Positions 16,387 to 25,768 of a stretch of 48,393 bases of DNA are shown in pieces; position 1 is the first letter of the stretch, and each line of letters starts with the position of its first letter. Both the position numbers and the translations under genes were made by a program. The stretch is from JAVBLK01 sp031553565 (GTDB lineage Bacteria > Bacillota > Clostridia > Christensenellales > DUVY01), in NCBI GenBank assembly GCA_031553565.1, contig JAVBLK010000002.1, positions 1 through 48,393 on the forward strand, written 5' to 3'. The notes beneath the pieces are model-generated. The model was not told the origin of the DNA, ran no database searches, and saw only the letters and a program-made list of their open reading frames with translations.

Positions 16387-19300
16387 CTATTTCACCAGCA
16401 CGCTGCCGCTGCCGGCTATGCCGTAGAGCTCGCTTATTAATGCGTCCGAAACCTCGGTCCTGATCGGCAGCTCGGATCCCTTGCCGTCGTCGGTGTTTTT
16501 TATATAAGCCTTATCCTTGCCCGGATAGCCGGACAATATGTCCTGAATTTTGGAGACGAACTCCTCCAGCCCGGCGCCCTTTTCCAGAAAAGAAAAGGCG
16601 ACGCATACCATCCTCGGCGCATGCAGCGGCGCGGCGGCTTTCTTTTTCTCCCAATGAATCAGGCTGTCCACCCTTATTAAAGGCTTTTCGCCGTCCTTTA
16701 ATGAAAGCTTGCCCGTGATTATTACCGGCATATCCTCGGTTATAATGTTTTTATACTGCTCGTATTTGAAGCCGGAGAACATAAGGTCCGTTACGCCGTA
16801 AAGGTCCTCCAGCCGCGCAAAACCTATTTCCTTACCCGTATTCTTTACTATATGCCGCCTTATGTCCGAAAGTATACCGCCGCAGCGCACCTGCGCCTCG
16901 TCGGCGATCCCTGAAGGCAGCTGCGCCGGCATATTGCCGTCCTCGTTCCCCTCGCCGCCCGACACCATCGAGCTGTCAAAATTGAAATTCATCCCCTCCG
17001 GCCTGTACTCGTCAAGCGGATGTCCGCTGACGTATACCCCGAGGACGTCGCGTTCGTTCTTCAGCTTTACATTAAGCGGAAATTCGTCGGCTTTAGGGTA
17101 GACCGCAGCTATCGGCGCGGAAATCCCGAACGAGTCGAACATCGAGAACTGTCCCTTAAGCCGCGCCTGTTTATCCTTGGCCGCCCTGTCCATGATACCC
17201 TCGAACACCTGCATAAAAACACTGCGGTTATGTTTGAAGCAGTCAAACGCGCCCGAAAGTATTAGGCTCTCCATCAGCTTTTTATTCAGCGCGCCGTCCG
17301 AGGTGCGGTCAATAAAGTCCTCTAAGTTTTTAAACTCCCCGCCGCGCTCCCTTTCCGCGATAATGTACTCGATCGCCTTTATCCCCGCGTTCTTGATCGC
17401 GCCCAATCCGATGCGCACCTTGCCGTCCTCGACAGTGAACATCACGCGCGATTTATTGATGTCGGGCGGACAGATGCCCACGTTGTGGTCCTTTAGATAA
17501 ATAAGGTAGTTCCGCAGCTCGTCGATATTGGATATGCGGTTGTTCAAGACCGCCGTTATGAACTCGACCTCGTAATAGCATTTTAAATAAGCCGTCTGGT
17601 ACGCAAGGTATGCGTACGCGGCGGCGTGAGATTTATTGAAGGCGTACCGCGCAAAGGACGCCATCTCGTCGAAGACCTTGCTTGCGACCTCGGGCGGAAC
17701 GCCGCGGCGCACCGCGCCCTCGACCACGATCTTCCCCTTTTCCGTAAGGCCGTTGATAAAGATCTCTCGTTCCTTGTCCATTTCCTTTTCTTTCTTCTTG
17801 CTCATCACGCGGCGCACTATATCGGCGCGCCCCATCGAATAGCCGCCCATCTCGCGCACGATCTGCATGACCTGCTCCTGATAGACGATACAGCCGTACG
17901 TGACCTCCAAAATAGGCTTTAGGATCGGATGGCCGTAAACAATGCCGGCGGGGTTTTTCTTGTTGGCTATATATGCTGGGATGCTGTCCATGGGCCCCGG
18001 CCTAAAGAGCGAGATGCCCGCTATCACGTCCTCAAGGCTGGTCGGCTGCAGCCGCGCCATAAATTTTTTCATGCCCGCGCTCTCAAGCTGGAACACGGCG
18101 TGCGTGTCGCCGCTGGAAATAAGCTCGTAGACTTTCGGGTCGTCGTACTCCATGTTGTAAAAGTCCAGGCTGACCCCGTGGATCTCTTTTACGTAATCGA
18201 CGGCTTTCTTGATATCGGTAAGCGTTCTTAACCCAAGGAAGTCCATCTTTAAAAGCCCCAGCTTCTCGACCTCGATCATATCGTACTGGGTAGTGATATC
18301 CTCGCCGTTCCTTTGCAGCGGCACATAGTTTGCGATATCGTCCTTACAGATGACGACGCCGGCTGCGTGCGTTGAGGTCTGCCGCGGCATCCCCTCGATC
18401 GCCATGGCCATATCAAGGAGGCGGTGCACCTGCGGGTCTTCGTCGTACATGCGCTTCATGTCGCCGATAATAAGGTGCTCCTCTTCCCTTTTCTTCTTTT
18501 CCTCGCCCTCTTTATACTGATGGACGCCCACATATTTGTCCAGCGGCACCTTGGCGGCGGAGAAGGGAATAAGCTTGGAAATCTTATCGACCTCGCCGTA
18601 GGGCATACTGTACACCCTTCCTACGTCCTTTATTGCGGCCTTAGAGGCCAATGTGCCGAATGTGACTATTTGTGCCACCCTGGCTTCACCGTATTTTTTG
18701 ATAACGTAATCGATGACCTCACCGCGCCTTTCAAAGCAAAAGTCGATGTCGAAGTCGGGCATACTGACGCGCTCCGCGTTCAAAAAACGCTCGAAAAGCA
18801 GGCTGTATTTCAACGGGTCAACCTTGGTTATGCCTATCGCATAGGCGACGATACTGCCCACGCCGCTGCCCCTGCCGGGGCCTACGGGTATACCTATGCT
18901 CTCGGCGTAATGGATGAAATCCCAGACGATCAGAAAGTATTCGACAAAGCCGGACTTCTCGATGACGCCCAATTCGTACTCGGCGCGCGCGGTTATTTCA
19001 GGCGTCATGTTTTTATATTTTCTCTGTAAACCGGCAAAGGTCATCTCCCGCAGGTATTGCGCCGGCGTTTTCTTTTCCGGCGGCACATAATTAGGCAGCA
19101 GCGGCATCTTGAATTTTAAGTGCAGGTTGCATTTTGCCGCGACCTCCAGCGTGTTGTCCAGCGCCTCCTCGATGTACTTAAACTGCCGCGCCATCTCCTC
19201 GCGGCTCTTAAGGTAAAACTCGTCCGTCGGGAAATAGTCGTCGCCGCCGCCGTTGCCCAGGGTGTCCGAAATGGTGCGGCGGAAGGATATGCACTGCAGC

Positions 19301-20073
19301 ACCTTCTGCATCTCGGCATCCTGCCGGCGCAGGTAATGCACGTCGTTTGTGGCGACAAGCTTTACGCCGATATCCCGTGACAAGCGGATCAAATCCGGGT
19401 TGATGCGTTTCTGGTCCTCGATATTGTGATCCTGGATCTCTATATAGAAATCGCCCGGCGCGAACATGCTTTTTAAGGAAAGAGCCAGCTCCTTTGCCGC
19501 CGCGTAGTCCTCGCGCAAAAGCGCCTGCGGCACGCCGCCCGCAAGGCACGCGGACAAACATACCAGCCCCTTTGTATGCGATTTTAAGGTTTTATAATCG
19601 ATACGCGGCTTGAAATAAAAGCCGTCCACATAGGCGATAGAATTCAGTTTGACCAGGTTTTCATAGCCGTCGTAATCCTTTGCCAAGAGGACAAGGTGAT
19701 GGAACTTCGGGATCCTGCCGTTTTCGCTCTCCTTTTTATGAAGGTCGGAGTCCACGTAAAACTCGCAGCCGAAAATAGGCTTTATCTTAAACTGCCTTTG
19801 CTCCTTTGAGAAATCAACGGGGTCGGCGTCCTTATCTGTGAATGCGACCGCCTTTTCATAGAGTGCGACCGCGCCGAACATATTGCCGTGGTCGGTCACC
19901 GCTACGGCGGGCATATTAAGCTTTTCGCACGCCGAGAACAGCTTATCCAGCGGCACCGCGCCGTCTAAAAGGCTGTATTCGGTATGCAAATGCAGATGGA
20001 CAAACGGCTTTTTTACAGGTTCCGTTTCAATTTTTTCATTTGAGTTTTTGATATTGTCAGACTGGTTTTCCAT
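16387..20073 (-). CDS. dnaE: DNA polymerase III alpha subunit
   Basis: A 1228-residue replicative polymerase. The N-terminal PHP domain starts HLHLHTEYSLLDGA near 27-40, after a polar extension of about 25 residues. The palm carries the aspartates in PDFDIDF near 436-442. The helix-hairpin-helix region and a C-terminal OB fold (GGILSDIRRHIVKNTGKE near 1060) follow. Slightly longer than the usual 1150-1170 residues because of both ends. There is no strong ribosome site; the -10 box ends 8 nt before the ATG, so translation is predicted to be leaderless. pfkA follows. Confidence 0.96.
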   Translation of the reverse strand: MENQSDNIKNSNEKIETEPVKKPFVHLHLHTEYSLLDGAVPLDKLFSACEKLNMPAVAVTDHGNMFGAVALYEKAVAFTDKDADPVDFSKEQRQFKIKPIFGCEFYVDSDLHKKESENGRIPKFHHLVLLAKDYDGYENLVKLNSIAYVDGFYFKPRIDYKTLKSHTKGLVCLSACLAGGVPQALLREDYAAAKELALSLKSMFAPGDFYIEIQDHNIEDQKRINPDLIRLSRDIGVKLVATNDVHYLRRQDAEMQKVLQCISFRRTISDTLGNGGGDDYFPTDEFYLKSREEMARQFKYIEEALDNTLEVAAKCNLHLKFKMPLLPNYVPPEKKTPAQYLREMTFAGLQRKYKNMTPEITARAEYELGVIEKSGFVEYFLIVWDFIHYAESIGIPVGPGRGSGVGSIVAYAIGITKVDPLKYSLLFERFLNAERVSMPDFDIDFCFERRGEVIDYVIKKYGEARVAQIVTFGTLASKAAIKDVGRVYSMPYGEVDKISKLIPFSAAKVPLDKYVGVHQYKEGEEKKKREEEHLIIGDMKRMYDEDPQVHRLLDMAMAIEGMPRQTSTHAAGVVICKDDIANYVPLQRNGEDITTQYDMIEVEKLGLLKMDFLGLRTLTDIKKAVDYVKEIHGVSLDFYNMEYDDPKVYELISSGDTHAVFQLESAGMKKFMARLQPTSLEDVIAGISLFRPGPMDSIPAYIANKKNPAGIVYGHPILKPILEVTYGCIVYQEQVMQIVREMGGYSMGRADIVRRVMSKKKEKEMDKEREIFINGLTEKGKIVVEGAVRRGVPPEVASKVFDEMASFARYAFNKSHAAAYAYLAYQTAYLKCYYEVEFITAVLNNRISNIDELRNYLIYLKDHNVGICPPDINKSRVMFTVEDGKVRIGLGAIKNAGIKAIEYIIAERERGGEFKNLEDFIDRTSDGALNKKLMESLILSGAFDCFKHNRSVFMQVFEGIMDRAAKDKQARLKGQFSMFDSFGISAPIAAVYPKADEFPLNVKLKNERDVLGVYVSGHPLDEYRPEGMNFNFDSSMVSGGEGNEDGNMPAQLPSGIADEAQVRCGGILSDIRRHIVKNTGKEIGFARLEDLYGVTDLMFSGFKYEQYKNIITEDMPVIITGKLSLKDGEKPLIRVDSLIHWEKKKAAAPLHAPRMVCVAFSFLEKGAGLEEFVSKIQDILSGYPGKDKAYIKNTDDGKGSELPIRTEVSDALISELYGIAGSGSVLVK

Positions 20074-20081
20074 AGGCCTTT

Positions 20082-20110
20082 ATAATAGACCAAAACGAGT
20101 AGAATGTCAA
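20082..20110 (-). promoter_or_regulatory. dnaE promoter placed for a leaderless transcript
   Basis: On the minus strand a perfect TTGACA (20110-20105), a 17-bp spacer and TATTAT (20087-20082). The -10 box ends 8 nt before the dnaE ATG, so the RNA should begin at or within 1-2 nt of the start codon. The -35 overlaps the stop codon of the gene upstream. Confidence 0.75.
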
Positions 20111-20769
20111 TTTAAGGCGCACAGAGGCACAACATCGTTACCATCTGAGATCATGTCTGCGGCATGCGCCATATTTGCATTCTGCGTGTTAGTGCCGTCT
20201 GGGTTTACCCTGAAGCTTAATGCATCACGGCTGTATAAACCTTTCTCCTCTAAAAAAGCGACTATTTTATGCGAACTATCCTCATTACCTAAATCAACAA
20301 AAACATTATTGTCCCTTTCCGAAATCCCTATTGTAAAAATACCGTATTCTTCCATCTTGGGCTCAATCACACTCATTATTTCTTGTAAATAATTATACGT
20401 GTATGTATCCTCGCGGTATATGGCCTGTTCGCATAACTCCGATGTCGTTTGCAGTGATTGAATTTGGGCTTTGTCCGCTACTACTCCGATATTTAATATA
20501 CCATCGTCATCAATAAAAACGCCCGCGAAGTCGTCGCTGTATTCGGTTGTTTCCTGTCCGTCCGCCGCTGTTTCTTTCGTCATATACGTTTTCATTGCCT
20601 TATCGTATATTCCAGAACTTCAATTCGAGTTTTCGTAATACTTGGCGACAGCCGCCTCTACTCTTTCGTTTTCAGCTGCAGCCGCGGTCTTGATCCCGCC
20701 AATCAATACGCCTAAACAAATTGCGGCAAATAAAAACGTCAATAATAATGGCAGTGTTTTCTTTTTCAT
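20107..20769 (-). pseudogene. Secreted protein interrupted by one in-frame TGA
   Basis: The frame starts at an ATG at 20769 (AAGGGG 8 nt before it) with a clear signal sequence (MKKKTLPLLL, then a hydrophobic run to AAAAE). It reaches a TGA at 20622-20620 after 49 residues. The same frame continues without another stop through AGT TCT GGA ATA TAC and then 162 more residues (MKTYMTKETA to ALN). The second part alone would lack a signal and a ribosome site. So one protein of about 220 residues has been broken by a nonsense mutation, or the TGA is read through, or it is a sequencing error. I do not recognise the family. Last gene of the sigma factor operon. Confidence 0.65.
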
Positions 20770-20788
20770 CTTTTGTACCCCTTTTATT

Positions 20789-21463
20789 TTAAATGCTAAC
20801 AGATATTTCAATCAATTCTGTTTGCAACCCAAAATGCTCGTAGAAATCGTTTCTATCTCTTAAATATTCCCTGAATGTAAACTTTTTTTCTTGACGCACA
20901 TGCTCATATTCCTCTATTGTTATAGCATATTTTTCTCTTTCGCGCAGCCAAGAATATTTCTCAGCATATTCGCTTGAATCGTGGAAATCTTCATCAGCCA
21001 TATAAAAATGTACGTTTGCAATAGCAACATGCTGGCGCAGTTCCTCAATGCACAACTCCTCTGTACGGCTGAACACAGCGTCCTTTTCTAGTATAAATCC
21101 ATATCCGGGAACAACGGCGACATCTAGAAACATCCATCCATTGTAATCTGACCTAACATCAAGCCATATTAAATCCTCAAAACTGGGAATACCATCACCT
21201 GATCCAATCGGAAGAACGCCCGGATATTCGATAAACCAATCCCTCCCGCTCAAATTCCTGAACGTAGCGGTAACCTCGACCGTGTCACCAACGTGTACTA
21301 CGGTCTTATTCACGCTAATTTCTAAACTGAAATCGCCTGACTCCGAAAGAACAGAGCTGCTTGCCGCCCCGCCGCTGCCGTCTGTGAACCCCCAAAGCCC
21401 CAAAGATAAACAAAAAATAAGAATAAGAGAAAAAGTAACGCCTATAAACCTTCTTTTTTTCAA
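20789..21463 (-). CDS. Secreted protein with N-terminal Ig-like region, unknown function
   Basis: A 224-residue protein. Residues 1-25 form a signal sequence (KKRRF then a hydrophobic run). Residues about 45-80 (LEISVNKTVVHVGDTVEVTA) look like an extracellular beta-sandwich of the Ig or BsuPI kind; the C-terminal half is acidic and helical and not recognised. The start has AGG-rich sequence just before it. It lies 19 bp before the TGA-broken secreted gene and 90 bp after the membrane protein gene, so it is part of the sigma factor operon. Confidence 0.65.
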   Translation of the reverse strand: MKKRRFIGVTFSLILIFCLSLGLWGFTDGSGGAASSSVLSESGDFSLEISVNKTVVHVGDTVEVTATFRNLSGRDWFIEYPGVLPIGSGDGIPSFEDLIWLDVRSDYNGWMFLDVAVVPGYGFILEKDAVFSRTEELCIEELRQHVAIANVHFYMADEDFHDSSEYAEKYSWLREREKYAITIEEYEHVRQEKKFTFREYLRDRNDFYEHFGLQTELIEISVSI

Positions 21464-21553
21464 TTTTCCACCTCCTTAAATTATAGCTTTTCAAGAAGAT
21501 ATTTTATCCTCTTGCATATAACTACAATATAAGCGGCGTTTTGTCCGACGTTT

Positions 21554-22192
21554 TTATAAAAATAGTTCCGATATCGCCGATTTTATTATTTCATCGTCGG
21601 CTGTTTTCAAATTCATCAGATAAATATAGCTTTGATACTCAAAATTTATATAACCTGCTTTCCCTTTTTTGCCGAATAAAACAACAATACTGTTTTCTGC
21701 GACTGTAAAGCTTTCTTGCAAATTATTATATTCTTGGAAAGGATTACCCGCGCTTGCGTGAAAATCCGGAAATAGTATTATGAGGGACGCGGCGATTTCG
21801 TCGTTATATGTTTCCCGTATATATGCCGGCTCTTCATTCTTTGTAAGATATAAATATGATGATGTTATTTCCTTGTCAAAACTGAGCAACCACAAATCAT
21901 TTTTCAAGGAAAAGTCGGCAACGGAAATAATGCTTTGCCGCTTACCGCTTTGCAATTCACCGATGTCATCGTCTTTTTTGCCCCATATTATCCCAAGCGG
22001 CACCAAGACCGCCAAAAGAACGGCCATCAAACCGCAAGCGGCTGTAAACCAAATTTTTCTGCCAAATTGAAAAGTCTTTTTCTTGCCGCAGGCTCTGTCC
22101 ATTTCCGCTTCCGCCCGACGCAATACGCCGCGACCCGGCTTGTCCGAATTCAGCTTCTCTAAAAGTAATTTTTCAATATCTTTTTCTTCCAT
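21554..22192 (-). CDS. Single-pass membrane protein, possible anti-sigma factor
   Basis: A 212-residue protein: a charged cytoplasmic N-terminus of about 45 residues (MEEKDIEKLLLEKL), one membrane helix (about 47-70, WFTAACGLMAVLLAVLVPLGI) and an extracytoplasmic C-terminal domain of about 140 residues. This topology, next to a sigma factor gene, is that of an anti-sigma factor or an accessory of one; no zinc anti-sigma motif (HxxxCxxC) is visible. It is 131 bp downstream of the sigma gene. Confidence 0.6.
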   Translation of the reverse strand: MEEKDIEKLLLEKLNSDKPGRGVLRRAEAEMDRACGKKKTFQFGRKIWFTAACGLMAVLLAVLVPLGIIWGKKDDDIGELQSGKRQSIISVADFSLKNDLWLLSFDKEITSSYLYLTKNEEPAYIRETYNDEIAASLIILFPDFHASAGNPFQEYNNLQESFTVAENSIVVLFGKKGKAGYINFEYQSYIYLMNLKTADDEIIKSAISELFL

Positions 22193-22286
22193 CTATTTAA
22201 ACTACTCCGAAAATGTAGTTTTGTCCGAACGGTTGCGCATTTTGCATAATATCTCACGCATGGTCAGCCGCAACACAACCGGAAAT

Positions 22287-22311
22287 GATCCTTCGCTGCG
22301 CTCAGGATGAC
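22287..22311. repeat. Single arm of the TCAGGATGAC repeat
   Basis: GATCCTTCGCTGCGCTCAGGATGAC resembles the right arm of the repeat at 1737-1763. It sits between the sigma factor gene and the membrane protein gene and so lies inside their putative mRNA. Confidence 0.6.
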
Positions 22312-22323
22312 AAGTGATTTCCA

Positions 22324-22860
22324 CTAGGGCAGCTCAAAAAAAGTCTCTAGTTTTATAAAAGCGCCGCTTATGATGTCCTGCGCTGATGAACGCGGTACGC
22401 CCAAAACTTTCCCGATCTCACGCACCGTTAAGCCCTCCCACAGCTTATAGTAAAGCGCCTTGCGCTCTATATCGCTGAGACATTTTAAGGCCTCTTTAAG
22501 CGTAATATCGTTTACCAGTTTTTCTTCGGGATTTATAACGTGTATTATATCGGGATAATAGTCTATATTTTCAAAACTGTTCCTGCCGTCTTTTTTGTTG
22601 ACGTTGACCGCCTCGTTGTGTATCGATTTGAAAAGCCAGTTCAGCCCGTTCCCGCCGCGCCTGAAGTTTTTCGACGATTTTACGAGCCGCAACAAAACCT
22701 CGCCGACAACGTCCTCGGCCTTGCTTTTATCAAAAAGGTATTTTTTCGCCATAGCAAAAAGCAGCCCGCTAAACTCATCATAAAGCTCGCCAAGCGCTTC
22801 TTTATCGCCGTTTGCGATTCGTATTATCAGGTCATTGACCCGTTCCGCTCTTTCGTTCAT
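22324..22860 (-). CDS. ECF-type RNA polymerase sigma factor
   Basis: A 178-residue sigma-70 family protein with only regions 2 and 4, as in ECF factors. Region 2 (about 15-80) shows ELYDEFSGLLFAMAKKY and DVVGEVLLRL; region 4 (about 125-172) shows LSDIERKALYYKLWEG and the helix-turn-helix VREIGKVLGVPRSSAQDII. The genes downstream encode a single-pass membrane protein and two secreted proteins, which suggests a surface-sensing circuit. There is no clear ribosome site. A TTGCGC, 18 bp, TATAAA pair with TGG lies near 22930-22895. No self-recognised ECF promoter was identified. Confidence 0.85.
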   Translation of the reverse strand: MNERAERVNDLIIRIANGDKEALGELYDEFSGLLFAMAKKYLFDKSKAEDVVGEVLLRLVKSSKNFRRGGNGLNWLFKSIHNEAVNVNKKDGRNSFENIDYYPDIIHVINPEEKLVNDITLKEALKCLSDIERKALYYKLWEGLTVREIGKVLGVPRSSAQDIISGAFIKLETFFELP

Positions 22861-22987
22861 GCGTAATATATACCGTTGCGCCGTCTTTTACCTTTTATAC
22901 CATAAACGGCAATCAACGCGCAAACGTTTCGGGTTTGCAGAAAAAAAGCTGCTTTGAAATTCCCGGTATATTTTTTCCGCATATAGT

Positions 22988-23022
22988 AAGGCGCCCCGCA
23001 TTGATTGCAGAGCGCCTTTTCT
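22988..23022. terminator. AAGGCGC/GCGCCTT hairpin after ypeB
   Basis: AAGGCGC and GCGCCTT pair across about 18 nt containing a smaller GCA/TGC pairing. On the plus strand TTTTCTTT follows; on the minus strand, the direction of ypeB, the U-run is poor. Confidence 0.4.
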
Positions 23023-23026
23023 TTAC

Positions 23027-23055
23027 ATGCTGAAAAATACTTGCTCTAAATTATC
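23027..23055. mobile_element. Remnant of the hairpin MITE
   Basis: CTGAAAAATACTTGCTCTAAATT matches the equivalent stretch of copy C near 1629-1651 and the reverse complement of copies A and B. Only about 28 bp remain, just behind the ypeB stop codon. Confidence 0.45.
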
Positions 23056-23059
23056 CTTG

Positions 23060-24403
23060 TCACATTATCATATTGCCCTGATCTTTGTCTATGACCCTTA
23101 AAATATCTGCCTCCGCGCCGGTATTCGCGTCTATAAAGACGATATAGTCGAAGCCGCGGTATTCGCAGTAGAACTGATAAACCAGCAGCTCGGCCTTGTC
23201 CTTTGGTATGACCGCCGTTTTGACGTCTTTTATTTCCAGCTTTTTACTGACCTTTGCCTTGGCCGCGGCCTCGTCGATCGCGGCAACCGGGTCGGCGCCT
23301 CTGTCGATATGATTGCACGAATACGCATAGGCCTCCAAACCGACCACGCTGCAGTCGTCGAGTGCTATTTTGACCTTGACCATATCGGGGTAATAGGGGA
23401 CTCCGCCGGGCTGATATACAAGGTTTATATAGGCGATGTTGTTGAGGCGGTTGACCCAGACTCCTTTCATCTGTTTAAAGCCCGCTTTTCCGGCGAATTT
23501 TTCGGCGGCGTTTATTGCGTCCTCGTTTTTCACCCCGGCGCGCTTTACGTCCTTGTCCGCCGAGATCATAACGGGCATATTCCCCTTTACCGTCATCTGG
23601 ACATAGAAGCTGCGGGCGTCCGCAGTAACCAGGAACTCGTGTGTGTTGATATCGCCGTTGGCGTCGCCCAGGTAGTCGATCTTGCGCACGCCGTAATCCG
23701 ACAGCATTTCCGCGATCTTTTCGCGGGCGGCGGCCTCCCCTTCCTCGGGCAGCGTTTCCACCGCCTTATAGGTCTTTTCGGCTACGTTGTCGGAAAACGG
23801 CCCGTCATATATCATTTTAGGGTAATCGACGGACATTTTCTCCATTTCGGAAAACGCGTTGCCGAAGGTGTCCGAGCCGCCTTTCAGCCTGTCCCGGTCA
23901 ATATGCGCGCTGATCAGCCAGCCCCGGCCGATCTTGTCGGAAATATCGCGGAGTTCCTCGTTCACAGCCTTACAGCGGTCGTGAAGCTCCTCTACCGTGC
24001 CATCGTCCTCCCCGGAAAGCCCCGTTCCCGCTTGGAGCTTTCTGGAGAGCGAATAGCTGACGTCGCCCAGTTGGTTGATGAATTTCGTGGTGGACTTCAA
24101 ATGCCCGTGGTCAAGCGGCAGCTGACTTAGATTATCGGCTGCGGCGGACGAGTGCCGCCAAATATCGTTTGCCAGTGCGGACTGCTGCTCCTTACTTCCG
24201 GCAGCCATCATTTTACTGAGTTTGACCTCGATGTTATTGACGTTTGCCGCCACGTCGTAAAACGCTTTCTGATACGCATTTTCCAGTTTTTCGCCTTTTT
24301 CTTTTGCGTCGGCGATAAAAACGGCTGATATAAACGCGCCCAAAACCACCAGGGCGCAAAGGCCGACGATAAGGTCGGTAAGTACTCTCTTTTGTTTTTC
24401 CAT
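23060..24403 (-). CDS. ypeB: Germination protein YpeB
   Basis: A 447-residue protein needed for stable incorporation of SleB in the spore and its release during germination. One N-terminal membrane helix (VLTDLIVGLCALVVLGAFISAVF, about 6-28) precedes a helical domain, followed by PepSY-type domains in the C-terminal half. The frame runs to 24511 but the ATG at 24403 has GGAG 8 nt before it. It follows sleB by 47 bp, the usual sleB-ypeB order. Expression in the forespore (SigG) is expected from the family, but no SigG promoter was identified. Confidence 0.9.
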   Translation of the reverse strand: MEKQKRVLTDLIVGLCALVVLGAFISAVFIADAKEKGEKLENAYQKAFYDVAANVNNIEVKLSKMMAAGSKEQQSALANDIWRHSSAAADNLSQLPLDHGHLKSTTKFINQLGDVSYSLSRKLQAGTGLSGEDDGTVEELHDRCKAVNEELRDISDKIGRGWLISAHIDRDRLKGGSDTFGNAFSEMEKMSVDYPKMIYDGPFSDNVAEKTYKAVETLPEEGEAAAREKIAEMLSDYGVRKIDYLGDANGDINTHEFLVTADARSFYVQMTVKGNMPVMISADKDVKRAGVKNEDAINAAEKFAGKAGFKQMKGVWVNRLNNIAYINLVYQPGGVPYYPDMVKVKIALDDCSVVGLEAYAYSCNHIDRGADPVAAIDEAAAKAKVSKKLEIKDVKTAVIPKDKAELLVYQFYCEYRGFDYIVFIDANTGAEADILRVIDKDQGNMIM

Positions 24404-24450
24404 TATCTTTTCTCCATCGTAATCCAATAAAACTATAAAAAAGCGAAAGC

Positions 24451-25143
24451 CTATCCCAGACAGAAATTGTGCTTGCCTATCTTGATCGTCACGGTAAGGC
24501 TCCATATCCACTTGCTGGTGGCGGTGGCGGGGTTGTAGTAATAAAGACAGCCGTTCGTGGGATCCCAGCCGTTCAACGCGTCCTGCGCCGCGTTCATGGC
24601 CGACTGGTTCGGCGAAAGGTTTATCTGCCCGTCGGCAACGGCGGTAAAGGCATACGGCTGATAGATGACGCCGCTGACAGTATTCGGGAATTTAGAGGAT
24701 TTGACACGGTTTAAAATCACCGCCCCCACCGCCACCTGGCCGGTATACGGCTCGCCGCGGCTTTCGGCGTATATCGCCTTTGCCAAAAGGTACAGATCGT
24801 TCTGCGACGCCGAACCGCCGGATGAGCCGCCCTTTGTCAGCTTGACGCCCAGCGCGGCTATTGTCTTTGTGCCGACTATGCCGTCCGCCGTAAGCCCTTT
24901 TGCCTTCTGGAAATTTTTGACCGCCGCGGTCGTCCCGCTGCCGAAAATCCCGTCCACGCTGCTCTTGTAATAGCCCAGGTCTTTCAGCCGCTGCTGGACG
25001 ATCTTTATGTTCGCCTTGGTGTTGTAGGCTGTCGCCATCCCGGCCTCTGCGTTAAGACTGCTGCCGGCAAGCGCGCCGAACCCCAGCGCCAGCGTCAGGA
25101 CTACCGCGAACACCGCTATCATATGTACTTTTTTCTTTTGCAT
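24451..25143 (-). CDS. sleB: Spore cortex-lytic enzyme SleB
   Basis: A 230-residue lytic transglycosylase that degrades cortex peptidoglycan with muramic lactam at germination. A signal sequence (residues 1-34, ending LNAEA) is followed by a peptidoglycan-binding domain (about 45-100, LKDLGYYKSSVDGIFGSGT) and the catalytic Hydrolase_2 domain (about 115-230), with the catalytic glutamate expected in AKAIYAESRGE and the conserved AVGAVILNRV. AAAGGAGA precedes the ATG. Downstream partner ypeB follows; spoIIR lies upstream. Confidence 0.95.
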   Translation of the reverse strand: MQKKKVHMIAVFAVVLTLALGFGALAGSSLNAEAGMATAYNTKANIKIVQQRLKDLGYYKSSVDGIFGSGTTAAVKNFQKAKGLTADGIVGTKTIAALGVKLTKGGSSGGSASQNDLYLLAKAIYAESRGEPYTGQVAVGAVILNRVKSSKFPNTVSGVIYQPYAFTAVADGQINLSPNQSAMNAAQDALNGWDPTNGCLYYYNPATATSKWIWSLTVTIKIGKHNFCLG

Positions 25144-25216
25144 ATGTAAAAATCTCCTTTGCCCCGCCCCGCAAAAAGCGCGATTTTTAAGGCTTTTAAA
25201 AACCGGCGCGGGCTGC

Positions 25217-25768
25217 CTACTTGTCTTTTGAGTATTTTTTTATCAGCTCGGCTATCTTGCTTTTATATTTCACACCCTGGCCGCCGGAGTACTCGGTATC
25301 TACAAAGCAAAGCGGCGGATATACAACGCACCACCAGTTGTCGCCCGTTCCCTCGCCTAGATATAATATCAGCGCGTCGTAAAAGCCGCTCTCCAAGGTA
25401 ACTCCGTCATAGTCGCGCGCCGGAAAGTATTCGCCTGTAAATTCGGCGCGCGCCCCGTATGGAAACCCCGCGCTTTTGAGCCTTGAGGACGCCGCAGCCG
25501 CCGCGCCGGCAGTATTTTTCTTTATCGTGTCAATAACGTCGCCGCGCGTTTTGCAGTCGGCTATCAGCGGCGTAAGGTAAGCGATGATGTCTTCCTTGAC
25601 CGCGTATTTTATGCTTTGATCCCTTTCCGAGTTGCTGTTGGCGCGGATGTGTATCCGTATATAGTCCGTATGCGTATTTGCGCCCGTGTCATTATCGTTT
25701 CCCAAGGACGCAAAAATTATTATCAGCGCCGCAAAAATTATTATTACCGCGTACACCGCTTTCTTCAA
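25217..25768 (-). CDS. spoIIR: Stage II sporulation protein R
   Basis: A 183-residue secreted signal made in the forespore that triggers SpoIIGA to process pro-SigE in the mother cell. A membrane or signal helix (about 4-24, VYAVIIIFAALIIIFASLG) precedes the conserved RIHIRANSNSERDQSIKYAVKEDI stretch. The frame runs to 25891, but TTG at 25768 is the better start, with AGAGGT 7 nt before it and family similarity beginning there. Separated from sleB by 73 bp on the same strand. Confidence 0.93.
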   Translation of the reverse strand: MKKAVYAVIIIFAALIIIFASLGNDNDTGANTHTDYIRIHIRANSNSERDQSIKYAVKEDIIAYLTPLIADCKTRGDVIDTIKKNTAGAAAAASSRLKSAGFPYGARAEFTGEYFPARDYDGVTLESGFYDALILYLGEGTGDNWWCVVYPPLCFVDTEYSGGQGVKYKSKIAELIKKYSKDK

